Source: Musa acuminata AAA Group (lineage: Eukaryota; Streptophyta; Magnoliopsida; Zingiberales; Musaceae). From it: a stretch of DNA of 64,000 nucleotides. Under the pieces are notes generated by a model. It ran no database searches. It was not told the DNA's origin and worked only from the letters and a program-made list of their open reading frames with translations. The position numbers were made by a program, and so were the translations under genes. The first letter of the stretch is position 1. The number at the start of each line of letters is the position of its first letter. The stretch covers positions 5,323,001 to 5,387,000 of the forward strand of contig NC_088357.1 of NCBI RefSeq assembly GCF_036884655.1, given 5' to 3'. Of the stretch, positions 1-11,960 are shown in pieces.

Positions 1-196
1 AGAATATGCAAGAGACTAAAGAAGATATGTCAAACTCCTTGCCAATTGACAATTGTAAAAAACAACATTATGCATAGTACCTTTTTTATTGAATATTAAT
101 GATTAACATGCTTCACTAGTCATAATCATATTCGAATCACAACATGAAACAAAAAATTGATATATCAGAATAATTAGTTGTAGGAAACAATATTAC

Positions 197-3100
197 CTTT
201 TCCGGGGGAAGGTCTATCCCTAAGTTTCCTCTAGAAAGAATGATACCATCTGCTTCCTGGAGAATTTCATCAAAGTGATCCAAACCCTAGAATCACATAA
301 AAACCATATGCAGGACAGATTTTAGAGATGTGAGAGAGAGAGAGAGAGAGAGATGCAAAGGTGAATATTTAAAAGTGAATATAGTGCTCTACCTCAAAAT
401 TTTCAATTTTGGCATATATCTGAGTGGTGAGAAGATTATGTGACTTCAGAAATTCTCTAAGCTGCACAAAACGGATAAAACAGATGCTAAGAAGAACAAG
501 GGGATCTAGAACTCCAAGGAGCAGCAGTTCATTAGCATATCTATCAAAACTCATGTAAGATCAGATTAATGCAACAACTTCAAATGTCCCAAACTCCACC
601 TACCTTCTAGTACCATTAGTAGTAATCGTTTGACCTATTCTACCTACAACAGCTCATGCCAGATCTGATGAGCATGGAACTAAAATCAAAATAATGCAAA
701 AATACTAATTCCCATGTTCAGGAAAGAAAATATTATGTTCATCATACTATATCATATTTGTGCTGACATATATAGGTGTACATAAATTCCATAGCTATAA
801 CCAAAACATTCACGACAAACTATGTCAAACAGCAATCATGAAATTAAATAAAAAATAAAAAAGATCTTTCACATAACAAGTAGTTCCTACATGGGCTATT
901 CAGTTTTCAAGTGTAAGTATTCAGGAACATCTAGTTTAGATTAGGCAACTCCATTTAGTATTCTAGAGCTCGGCTTGTATGCTTAAAGACAAAAAAGAGG
1001 AAGAAAGAAGTTGAAAGAGTAACCGCATTACCATGTTATATCAGGTTTCGGTCTGTCTTATGATAATCTTGCCCTGTTTTAGAAGATAGGAGAGGCAACG
1101 GGTACAAATGGATATAAGAGTTCTAGACTACTCAAATTTTCATATTTCATCTGAACAAAAAATTAATTTATTTCCTCAGGAAAAAAATAGGTGCACAAAA
1201 TTGCTTAGTTTTCTAAGAGATATTTATGCTGTATATTCTAATGAAAACAATTAATAACTTCATGATGTTCGTAGTTACTATTATTTTAAGCAATCTCAAG
1301 CAAATATTCTACAAAACATTGAGGAAAATTTACATATCAGATACATGGAGTATTTCAATGGTAGAATATCCAGCCAGTCTATCTTGGAAAAGAAAGACCG
1401 ATAGATTTTCTACATATCATACTTCAGGAAATTGAGTAGAAAATAGAAAGAAAGAAGTAAAAATAAGGGAGAGAATCTAGAGAGAAATAAATACAGATAA
1501 CAAATAGGCATACTTGTCCTTACAACAACTGAGATCTTAGTTCTGCAGTATGCTGTTTTTGTAGCACTTGGTAGATACCAACTTAAATTGGTGTGACTCT
1601 TCGCTAGACTAGTCTGTGTAGGCATGCTCCAGTGCGTTTGTGATGTCCACCAGCCACTTGTGTTGGCATCTATTGTAAAGCATTTTTTGCACATCTTGTC
1701 TAGCCAAATCATAACAAATCTAGATACCACATGCCTTGTCATTGTTAGGACCGTTAAAGCTAAAGTTTATCAAGTCGTCCAACAACTATAAATGAACTTC
1801 CAAATTATACATAAACAAGGTCTTTCCAACTAAAAGCTTACTTTCAAAATAAAAAAATTCCTAAAATTAGATACCTTTGTCCTCCACCTTCAAAATTATT
1901 CTGAGCCATGACCAGTTAGTCCTTCAAAGTTCAGTTCAAGTCCAAATTTTATAAATACGGCAGTCTAATCAATTGTTGGATATCAGAAATGTGAAAGCTC
2001 TTGTCTCAACTCTCTAGACTGAATCACAAAGTGCTTTATATTTTATAATCAAGATTAGATAAATTTAAAGAAACAATTTTTGCAGGGACCATCAGCTTTT
2101 TAGTATGTAAAGAATATATTTCGATATCAGCACATCTCAACTTACCAGGTACAATCAGATTGAACGTACACTGCATGCTGATAACAACGTTTATGTTGGA
2201 CAAGAAGATTCAATTTTAATTTAAGATACATGGACAAGAGAAATTAAAAAGCAAAAGCATTTGATATCCAAGATCTACTGTTGAATAGAAAGATGTTGCT
2301 TACAGAGTTAAAGAAAGGCTTTTTAATTAGGGATGGGCACCCAAAGTGTTGTGTGACCACATGTGCTTCTTAATAAGGAAACAAATACTTTTTTTCGCAA
2401 AGTATAAGTGGTGAAGGCGGGATTCGAGCCTAAGACATTGCGATATACTATCAAGGTCTTTACTAGCTAAGTTGTCTGAGACCTTCAAGGAAATAAATAC
2501 TTGGTTTGTTTATGTTCAAAGGAACCTATATCACCAAATTGGAGTGGGAATCCAAAATAGTGGTAGAAAGCTAAAAATAATAACCTAAGACTGTCCTAGA
2601 AAAACTATAAGTGACTTTATGGACCTTAGATTGTATAGTAACGTTGCCCCGAATAGAGCTTAATGATGGAAAAGATCCATGTACCTGATCACACGTGAAT
2701 GGGATTGAAGGCTTGTTGATGGATCAAGACAAATTAGCTTATATAATTAACATATTTTAATGATGATTAATCAAAAACATGGTTCGTAATTACATATGGG
2801 CATATAAAAGGGTATAAAAGCAAGAAAGGAGTAAATGAACTAACCTCGCGCACATCCTCTGCATGACGGGTGTAAGACAAGGAAATGAGATCAACATTAT
2901 TTTGCAAACCCCAAGTTGAGATAACCTAATATAGTAACAATCATAAGTTTGCTTTACATGAAACAACTTCATAAAGCAAAAAAAATTACATGAAAAAAAA
3001 TACTACTTGTTATTGCATGGAGAGTGTAAATTAGCAATCAGAACCAGCTTGGATCATACTTCAAAAGGAATAGTGGAATTAACTTAAGAAATATCACGAG

Positions 3101-6100
3101 TTCCTGTTATAGAGGATAAGTTAAATTTTGATCCAATTTTGACAAAATGACACTAGCAGACTAGAAGAATGTTTTGAACCACCAGCACTTATATAACCAA
3201 GCTGAGTTCAAAGACGTTAATCCAACATGTAAAAGTTTTGGATCCTAAGCTCGTCAGAATTTGCACATCATTCCTTATCTGGGTCACATGGGCTACAAAC
3301 GAATTTCATATAGGAACTAATATAAATGGATGCTAATGTTAAAATTAAATTTAGGTATCTTAATTGATATCATATACATGCATCCATTAATGACATTCTC
3401 AGGAAGATTTAATAACTGGAATAAGTAACAACCTCTATTATCAAGTAGCTACATGCAACACGCCAAATAATGAAACAATCTACAACCAAGAACTGGAAGT
3501 TATTTTTAATTTTCTCACATGAGAAGGAATTAGCCAAACATATAGCAATTCCAGGGAATAAGATATAGATTCCCACTGACAATTCATGGCTCAAAGGTAT
3601 CTAAAAAACAAATGTACCTAGAACCAAGACACTGTTGGGAAAGTATATTAAACAGAGCAACTAAGTACTTGCTATCAAGTAATCCTTACTTGTTTATCAC
3701 TACTAGTCAGAGTTGGCAAACTGATTGCAACTTGCGATACATGCATAGTGAAAATGGATCCAGAAAGTCTAGCACTGTTCTTCACAAGGCAATTTATGTC
3801 TTTACCTGCAGTATCCAGAACCTGTGAAAAAGAAGTTCATGCTTTAAAGTATTTGGAAATAAATTTGTAAAACAAGAAAAAGAACAAGGAGTTCAAAAAT
3901 TCAAAAGTTTAGAAGGATGACCTCAAGCCATACAGATGTTGTCTCACTTCCTGTAAAAAGATACTGGCCAATAAAAATAGTGTCACCCTTTTTAACTGCC
4001 TGCAGTTCCATGTAGAACAAAAAGACATTATCGAAAAACAAAAGGAGGCACTAACCACTAAATATATTCAACAAAAGTTTTCTATCAGAAAATAAATACA
4101 AAACGATTCATAGACACACCAATTTACTGCTACATTTTTTTTAAGGAATAGACAAACTGGCTCAGATTACTTTAGAAATAAGGTAATTATTCTCTGTAAT
4201 GGAAAAACAACTTTAAGTCTAGAAAATATAGGAGAGATTAAAATAATTATTAACATTTTTAACATTATCAATTCCATCTGATTCATCAAATAACATAACA
4301 GGATCATCTTGTTGTCAGAGAGTTTAAGCTTATAATTATTTGATGAGATGTTAATACATTGCTAGCTGTATATACTATTCAAATCACTTGTCTGATCAGC
4401 AAAGTCATGCACCACAGGCATGTTAATAACAATCGAATTAAAGCATTTTATGATAAGTCTCCTTCAAAATGAAGTGATACTGTCATGCTATAGGGGAGCA
4501 AAAAGTTGTCCATGGCCAGGTGATGTACTGAAGTAGAATGATGGAACACCATATTTTGGCAAGCTGCTTTCACCTTTTATCTTTATAAACTACAGATGTG
4601 AAGATTTACTTAAGTTGATTTCTAAAGATGAGCTGCATCAGCCCTAGTGGACCTATAAGACTAAAGAACATTAAAAACAGAAGCAGTTGGATTTTTATGT
4701 AGAAAGCAAGAAATGAACCAGCTGTAAGAAGCACAGGACTCATATAAGAATGGTGCTCTTCTGGAGTGCTTGCTTGTCATGTATCATTAGCTGAAAAATG
4801 AACTTGCTTGATCTAGTTTTTCATGTTTAGCTTATATAAGGTTGTTGTTATGCTGTACAAAATATAGTAAACTATAAGTACTTTAGGGTCGACTTATTTT
4901 TCATCTGTGCTTAGGCCCATAATAGTGCTTATGGCTTTGTTGTTGTTGCTTCTTGGGCCCATACTAGCTTTACATAACAAAATTGCAGTTAGGTCATTCG
5001 ACTTAAAATGATAAATAAGGGCAGCAAGGATTGTGTATTGTGGCATGAGGTATGCCAATATCTGTTTAGCATGGCATGAATGTCCTCCATATTTATTGGA
5101 ACACCCCTATGTCAGTCGCCACAGGACAGAAATTGACCTAGCCACATGCAGGCAAGTTCTTTAGTTTGGTGTGAAACATGCTGTAACCTCTCTGGCACTG
5201 CATGTTTTGACCCATATCTACACAAGCTGATTGTTATACAATCCTTGTACAGTAGACAATATAATATAAATTTCAAACAACTGGATTAATTATACAAAAA
5301 AAGTCCGGCACAATCACATTCTAATCAAACAGTGTTTACCTACCTGTCTGTAGATTCAGTTTGAGAGATTAATGCTAGGATATGTTAGGTAAGCCCAATA
5401 CCTAAAACTCATAGTTTAATTGTTTGTTTAAATAGATTCAGTAGTTTGAAACACTTTTGTTTATTCACTAAGAAAAAACTGTAAGTTTGTAGTGTTGTCA
5501 TTTATCACTAATGAATTGGAGCACAAGAACGAATAAGGGGAAGCATTGACTTTAATTGCCATCATCAATCAGCATTTCTCGTATTCTTCCCAGTTTTTGA
5601 TGCATTCAGAATCATCTGGTTTTTTTCAACTTCTCAATACCAATTTATTCTACTTAACTATCTTTGAAGTTTGAAGTACTGTTATTTTCTTTCAAAAAAA
5701 TTGTCTATGTTGCTATGTCATATATTATATATAGTTGATAGATATTGATTCCAACAACAGGAGAATTGGCTTGAGCAAGGAGAGATAAAAAACTGAGCAA
5801 AGGGCAATGTGTAAACTTAGAGAAAGCATAACTGGATAACAGTCTGAATGGTAAAAAAATTCTAGTTGGATAGAACAATATAGCATCAGAATCACAATTA
5901 AAAAGAAAATACAATTGACAAATAAATGCTCCAAAATCATTTAAAAGGATTGGCCTTTAAAGATAATTAAAAAGGATTTTAATTTCGAATAATGCCGCCG
6001 GTAGCGGGCGGTATGTGCCGGTCCGCCAGCAAACCGGGACATGGACTACCCGCTATCAGGCGGTACCATCGATTGGGGTTGTTTTCACCCCGTTACCACC

Positions 6101-9100
6101 TTAAATCAGTTGATGACGATCGATTTCGACCGTCGTCGCCCGCTACCGGGTGGTATTAGCTAAGGTAGAGCCGAGGGAGAAGAAAAGGAAGAACCTGGAG
6201 ATCCGGTGCCACTCTCCCTCGACGATCCCGATCCGTCGCCGCCCTCCCTCGTCGGACGCCGCAGATGAGATGTCACCTCCTCCTCGTCTGAGGCGACAAG
6301 GCCTTGGCGTTGTCGGCGACTTATCCTCATCCACGCAAGGAGAAAAAGCCTCGGCGACGTCGCAGGGAGAAGAAACAGAGCGTCGTCGAGGTGATGTTTC
6401 TTCTCCCCACGTAGGTAGAAGAAACGAGGCGACGAGGCGGCGACATCACCTCGTCGCCCTTTTTTGCACGGGAAGAAGGAAACCTCGGTTTCTTCTCCCC
6501 ATGCAGGTAGAAAAAGGAGGCGACGTCGCTTATACCGAGTTACTCTCAAAACTTCGGTACGATATGAAATTACGATCCTTGCTAAAAAGTAATTTAATAT
6601 ATTTTATTCCTGTAGACTAATCAACAATGCTTAGCTTCTCTCAATTGACATTCAAATTAGACTAAAATTAATTAAGTGGCACAAATTTTCATCTTGATAA
6701 AGTTTCATTGTCTGCAAATACATAAATATGTCAACAAGAAAATAACGAGTGTGTCATACAAACAAAGAAGAATCACAATATGTACCTGCATCCAATATAA
6801 GAATAAAGACCATAAACTTAGAGATCCATAGAATCAATTATATGATACTCACCTTGGCAAGATCAGTGAAATTTATGGGCAATATCTCAGCTGATGGAAC
6901 TCTAGAAAGATCTGGAGTTATAATGACATGATTACCAGCCTTTAACTCAATTGGTTCTCCAGGTGTGTTGTGAACCTGAAGTTCTGGACCCACAGTATCC
7001 AGCATAACCTGAGGCAATAACTCATAATATGTTCAATAAGCTACATATCTTTTGACCTAAAATATAGTTCAGCACCACAAATGGTTAAGAATGAAACACA
7101 AGCTCCTCGATAATGGCAAAAACAATTAGACAATTCGACACAGGAGAAAAAAATGAAATAAAAAAAAACAGCATTTTTTAAGATGTGGGAAATTAAGCTT
7201 ATGAAATTATCAGATTAACTATGAAGTGAAGATCTGCAGCCAGAATAATACGTATGTAGTCCAGGTCAAAACATTTGAGCAAAATGCAATCTTTCAAAAT
7301 TTGCCCCAGAGCTCAGATTAGTGGCAGAACACAGCTGTATCTGTGGAAGTTACAGAATAACAGGCCAGCAGAAGTGTTTAATGATTATGAGTAACTATTA
7401 GCTCCATACCTAAATGCACCACATATATGCATGAAATAAATGAAACTATTTTTTTTTTTTTTTGTCTCCTGCCCATTGTGCAGTTTGCATCTATAGCAGT
7501 CCTATGTTCCTGATGGTACTCTAGCTAACACAACTAATTGGCGGAGCACAATGCCAAGCAAATTTGCATCTTACAATTGCATGGATCAATGATCGAGATT
7601 TGCAAACAAAAAATATATATAATTAAGAACATTTCATCAAGAGCGAGTCATAATATCTTGGTAGCATTAAGTTCAAGCATCACTTTTGTTGAACTATATA
7701 TCCATGCATGTGCATAACTGAAATCCATACTTTTCCAGATCACTAATCATATGTTTGATGCAGCTCAAATGCTAAATTCATCTTTCGGTTCCAAATAGCA
7801 TTATCTAGATGAATACACAGGAATCTCAAGTTTTATTTACTCAAGTCTGACTTCATCAGCTACTAGAGAAATAAATTCCCAGGCATATTACCAAAAGAAG
7901 CATATGATTCTAAAACACATGCTCTTAAGACAAAAGATTATGGATTTTGTTAGAGGTATCTGCAAGATTTGTCACATAAAAGTTAAAGAACTATTTGTTA
8001 ATTCCAAAAGCAATAATCCCAAGGGTGGCGCTTGTGATGAGATATTATTGTTCAGGTAGGTAAAATTACTAAAGCTCTCTGCAAATGTGCCACTAATGAA
8101 TTCTTATCTAAATAAGTTTTGTTGCATTGAATATATGATCATCACAAAAATTGTTTAACAGATTTAACAATCTTGTCAAAGATGTAAAAAGATATTGTAA
8201 GATATCGACTTACAGCACATGGCTTTTTGACATTACTCACAGCCTTCTTCAAGTTATCAAGAGTCTCCTGATGGTATTCGGCAGTTAACCAAGAAAAATC
8301 AAAGCGTGCAACTTGAGGGACAAAAAAAAACACTGTTTCAGAAACTTTAATAGGACATACATAACAAACTCTTTCCAAGATATATAAGAATACATAAAAC
8401 AAACCTGACATTCCTGCCGTGAGGCATGCCTCAATTGTTTCAACAGACCGTGAACTTGACCCAAGTGTCCCAACAATTTTAGTCAACGATGGGAAAAATT
8501 TCTGTAATTTCACAAATAATTAGTATACTTGTAGGCTTGTAGCTATCTAGTAAGCAAACTGCATTAAAATTATTCAACATTCAAATTGATGGTTGAAAGT
8601 TGAAACTACAATTTCTACATATATATCATGCCATCTATAGATATTTCCAGTGTAAAAAGCTCTTAGACTCAGCAATATAAAACATATGGGACTATAATTC
8701 GTGTTTGTCCAACATAAGAATAATCCTCGAAATCTCCACTCATAGTGTTTGTTTCCTCTCCTTTTGATGCAAAGATTCTTGTACATACCATACAGATGGA
8801 TCCAGAAAACCTCAAGTTTTCAGAAAAGGTCATTAAGGGTGCAACATCAAAGGGGCAGTATCTATAATGCAGTCAGAAGGCTATTTAAGAATCATTTATT
8901 GATGTCGTCGAAGATTATTCTAGACTAGATACAGTTACTCTTCGGTAAGGTCAGATTTCCTTGTATGGCATGTTTGTGTAAGGCTTACACATTCAGTAAC
9001 AGAGAACTGAGAACACATTCTTTAAAAATATGCATGTACCATGCAATAACAGAGTCAATATTTGGAGAAGAGCAAATGTAACAGTAGGCATTAGTTTTCA

Positions 9101-10417
9101 TGTGGGAGTCTGACGTTCAATGATGCAAGGGATGAACACATATCTTTGACATCTGAAACACAAAGAGATGACAAACATCGTTCATGAAGGAACAAAGAGA
9201 TGACAAATATCTTTGATATCTTTCATGGAGGAAGAGCTGATCAAAGAATGTCCATCATATCTTACTGGCAAATATGGAGACTATGATAACAAAGAAGATT
9301 GGAACTTCTAACTGATATCTAGCAGATTGGGAATTTTCCAAACATACAAAAACTTTGCAGATCAAAGTCAGGTGATAAAGAATAAGGTATACATATCTGC
9401 TTTCAGTTTCTGATAATGCATACCCATGAAGCACCAATCCTGTATGATCATTTGATCGTTCTAAACTCAACACCTTTGTCTTACAAAAGAATCAATAAAT
9501 TATGGCCCAGATACCTCAATGATCTTGCAACAGATTTGATATGATACCAGCAAACCCTTCGAAACAGTTTATATTGACATTACATGTTATAGTGAGTTTG
9601 CATGAATGTTTGGCGTCAAAGCACTATTGAAATTGAGCATATTGGATGTGATTCCCTGATGAGCTGTTTTGAATTATCTCGAACTAATAACCGTGCAACA
9701 CTCTATCACATATTTGGACAAAAAAAGCATCTATGATTTAATTTTTCTACCAGCTGCAATTGTTTATTTTTCTTTCCTTCTTATTTTAGTTCTTTGATCA
9801 CAAAAGATTTTCTAAGCAGTGGAAGCCCTTGAAACTCATACGATTCATGGTATACAATGTGCTTTCATTTCTAGGAGACCTATTACGGAGACTTCCTTTA
9901 TTGCTTATTATTAAATATTCTATTTTATTGAAAACAAAGTTCTATTTTCTTGGAAAGAAAGGAAGCGTTGGTAATAAACCAGAAAAAGGGGATCATTTGG
10001 AACAGGGTCAATGGTCAACGGGGATGGAATACCGTACACCAAATCGATACACCCTTGATATAGAAATTGACCGAATTATTGGTCTCCCTCAGCTTCTATT
10101 AATTGAACGGTTTCATCTTTCTTTTCCATACAGTTTCCGCACAAACAAAACAGGATAAAAGCATGGAATAACAGAGAGATACGTAGAGCAAGAGTCAGGA
10201 TCAAAAGAACACGTCAAGAAAATCGCTAGATTACACAAGATTTTAGTCAAGCAAATAAAAGGCAACCAAAAACCTATCATAAACTGATGAACGCACAACA
10301 AGAACACGAATCAAATTCAATAAGAGAACTGGGTAGAGATCATCTCACGGTCTTGGAGGGTGCAAGCACCGAGGCGAGCCGCACGTGCTCCTCAAGCAGC
10401 ATCTGCCCGCCGTGCAT
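197..10417 (-). CDS. Pyruvate kinase, plant cytosolic clade; 5' nine exons, 3' end outside window
   Basis: Catalyses phosphoenolpyruvate + ADP to pyruvate + ATP, the last step of cytosolic glycolysis. Nine exons on the minus strand: 10417-10349, 8501-8405, 8311-8214, 7008-6853, 3999-3922, 3821-3690, 2925-2845, 461-393, 286-197. They join in frame to 290 residues, starting [20 protein letters not shown]. The family is about 525 residues, so roughly the last 235 (rest of the A domain and the C domain) lie left of the window. Visible landmarks are TKIVGTLG near the start, [12 protein letters not shown] opening the B domain, [26 protein letters not shown] with the catalytic lysine, and [13 protein letters not shown]. 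The motifs ARFDFSW and RGNLG replace the usual NFSH and RGDLG. From memory this is shared by one clade of plant cytosolic isoforms, so it is not decay. Introns are large (up to about 2.8 kb) and hold repeats at 2,391-2,486 and 5,990-6,560. Confidence 0.93.
2391..2486 (-). mobile_element. tRNA-derived SINE, copy 1, with target-site duplication
   Basis: About 96 bases in an intron of the pyruvate kinase gene. Read on the minus strand it has a tRNA-like A box (TTAGCTAGTAAAG), a B box (GGCTCGAATCCC) and an A-rich tail (the T run at 2391 on the plus strand). It is flanked by near-perfect 16-base direct repeats, AAGGAAACAAATACTT at 2375-2390 and AAGGAAATAAATACTT at 2487-2502 (15/16). This is the signature of LINE-assisted insertion. 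A related copy lies at about 59,751-59,859. Confidence 0.75.
5990..6560. repeat. GC-rich dispersed-repeat insertion in a pyruvate kinase intron
   Basis: An island of high GC inside an otherwise AT-rich intron. The left 170 bases hold several short palindromic variants of GGTAGCGGGCGGTA / TACCGCCCGCTACC, followed by a purine-rich GAGGGAGAAGAAAAGG tract and then tandem-like variants of CGTCGCCGCC and GAGAAGAAACGAGG. Open frames of 129 and 156 residues run through it on opposite strands, but they look like low-complexity shadows. From memory it resembles a repeat very common in banana genomes. The exact ends and target duplication were not resolved. Confidence 0.6.
9829..10158 (+). other. Unexplained 109-codon open frame inside pyruvate kinase intron 1
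   Basis: An uninterrupted plus-strand frame, antisense to the host gene, in an AT-rich intron. The product would be [20 protein letters not shown] and onward: hydrophobic first half, then a polar stretch with [17 protein letters not shown]. No family was recognised. Base composition and long openness suggest either an organellar DNA insertion or chance. A functional gene is unlikely, as no promoter or intron signals were identified. Confidence 0.25.
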
Positions 10418-10572
10418 TGTCGTTCCTTAGGGTTCGGATCGCCCAAAGCTTGCGTCTTTGATGAGAAGACCTGGTGGGGTTTGAATCGGATTCCGCGAGA
10501 GGAACGAGATCTTGAAATGCACAAAAGGAGGAGTTTTGTTAGTAGGGTTTTCGTCCGCGTCAAAAGCCGCAG

Positions 10573-10584
10573 CATATATATATA
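10573..10584 (-). promoter_or_regulatory. Possible TATA box of the pyruvate kinase gene
   Basis: An alternating TATATATATA run lies about 160 bases upstream of the proposed start codon at 10417, on the minus strand. Its distance would give a 5' UTR of about 130 bases. It could also be a chance AT run, since no other core promoter element is clear. Confidence 0.4.
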
Positions 10585-11080
10585 GTTTCCCGCGAGTGGT
10601 GTCGACCGTGGGGCCCAATTGGCGAGTCGTGTTAATTGAGATTACTTTTAAGGTGAGATTGGGAGGACAGAAGGGACGGTGCGCCTAAAAGTCTCATCGA
10701 TCGGACGGTCATGAAAGCCCCGATGCGAACCCTTTGGTTGTTTTGCGGATCTTGAGGAGAGTTCGGTACGCGTGGTCACGCCTACCCTTGTTTGAAATAA
10801 CGGCCGTTATAATCGTTGTGATGATCAATATAACGCTATCTCATTGAATAACGCTTGTTAATTGATTCCAACACCATTCCTAATAATAATGTGTGCTTGA
10901 CATGCATAAGTAACACCACATGGTTTGATTCGGAATTGAAATCAATTAATTACTTCTATAATAAATGATATATTAATCATGTCATAATAATAATAATAAA
11001 TTCAATTCAATTCGGAATTGAATTGAAGTGTTTTTTTTTCTTGTGTTAGATTAAAGTAAAAAATATATTTTACTCTTAGT
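10585..11080. other. Upstream spacer of the pyruvate kinase gene
   Basis: Holds the presumed promoter region of the leftward pyruvate kinase gene (to about 10,800) and then AT-rich DNA with short AAT runs. An imperfect palindromic pair of AATTGAATT-like motifs occurs near 10,930-11,030. No gene was recognised. Confidence 0.5.
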
Positions 11081-11089
11081 AAAGGATAT

Positions 11090-11960
11090 GATAATAATAA
11101 TAGTTATATTTTTATTATTATTATTAAGATTTATAAAAAGTCATATGTTTAGTTGAGTTCAAAACATATAAATATTTATTTATAAATTTTAATAAAGTCT
11201 TTGTAGGTCTTCTTTTATTTTTTTTCATACCACTAATATTAATTATTTCATCTTTTCTGACTATTGTATTCAAAGCACATATCATCTTATATAATTTTTT
11301 TTCTTATTTTATCTTCTATTGAAGTGATACATAGTTGTTTACGAATAAAAATATTTTTTTATTTTTACTAATAACTATATATATCCATCGTAACTTTCTC
11401 ATATTCACAACATAAGCTTGTTATATATAATTTTTCACAACTCCCAAAAATCCATAAAGCATTACCAGTATCATAATTATCTTAAATTTTAATCTCAAAT
11501 GTATTCAACGAACATAAGACTTTTAACACCCCTCACTATTTTAACAATCTTATTTTTATTCTATAAATAATACTTTCATCAATTAATCTATCTTTTTTAA
11601 TAATTAACCTAAGATATCTAAAGTTTTTATTTAAAAATGATTTCTAGTCAATCTATTTTAATTATATTCTCTTGTATATTTTTATAATCATTAAAATTAT
11701 ATTTTAGATATTTAGTTTTAGCTCTACTTAATCTAAATTTTTTAATTTTTAAGACTTACCTCCATAACTAAGTTTATAATTAATTTCACTTATGCTATCA
11801 CTTATATGGAGGTCTACCATTTAAGTGATAATAAGCTCATCCATTATCTATAAAAATTGAAGGGCTTAATGTAGACCCTTAGTATAATCCTATATTAATA
11901 AGAAACTTACTAAACACACTTTATCAAATTATTTATCACATCTTCCTCGCTATAACATCA
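11090..11960 (-). mobile_element. Decayed LINE (non-LTR retrotransposon) reverse-transcriptase 3' part
   Basis: Read on the minus strand and allowing frameshifts and stops, segments match the C-terminal half of plant LINE reverse transcriptases in the right order: a MDELI segment near the FADD region, then LSRAKTKYLKYNF (usual form SRxKTEYMECNF), then FRYLG-like and IIKKD, then a VLYG segment, and finally LRW. The whole is very AT-rich with almost no CpG. This is consistent with long decay of methylated cytosines. It has no coding capacity. A second relic of the same family is at 50,050-50,470 in the other orientation. Confidence 0.7.

Noticed and set aside
1..196. A further pyruvate kinase exon at the left edge
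   Set aside because: The next conserved segment (after LGIDLPPEK) was looked for and is not present; the stretch is intronic.
6150..6620. 156-codon open frame on the plus strand and a 129-codon frame on the minus strand
   Set aside because: Both lie in the GC-rich intronic repeat, are low complexity (Arg/Ser/Pro-rich), overlap antisense to each other and show no family features.
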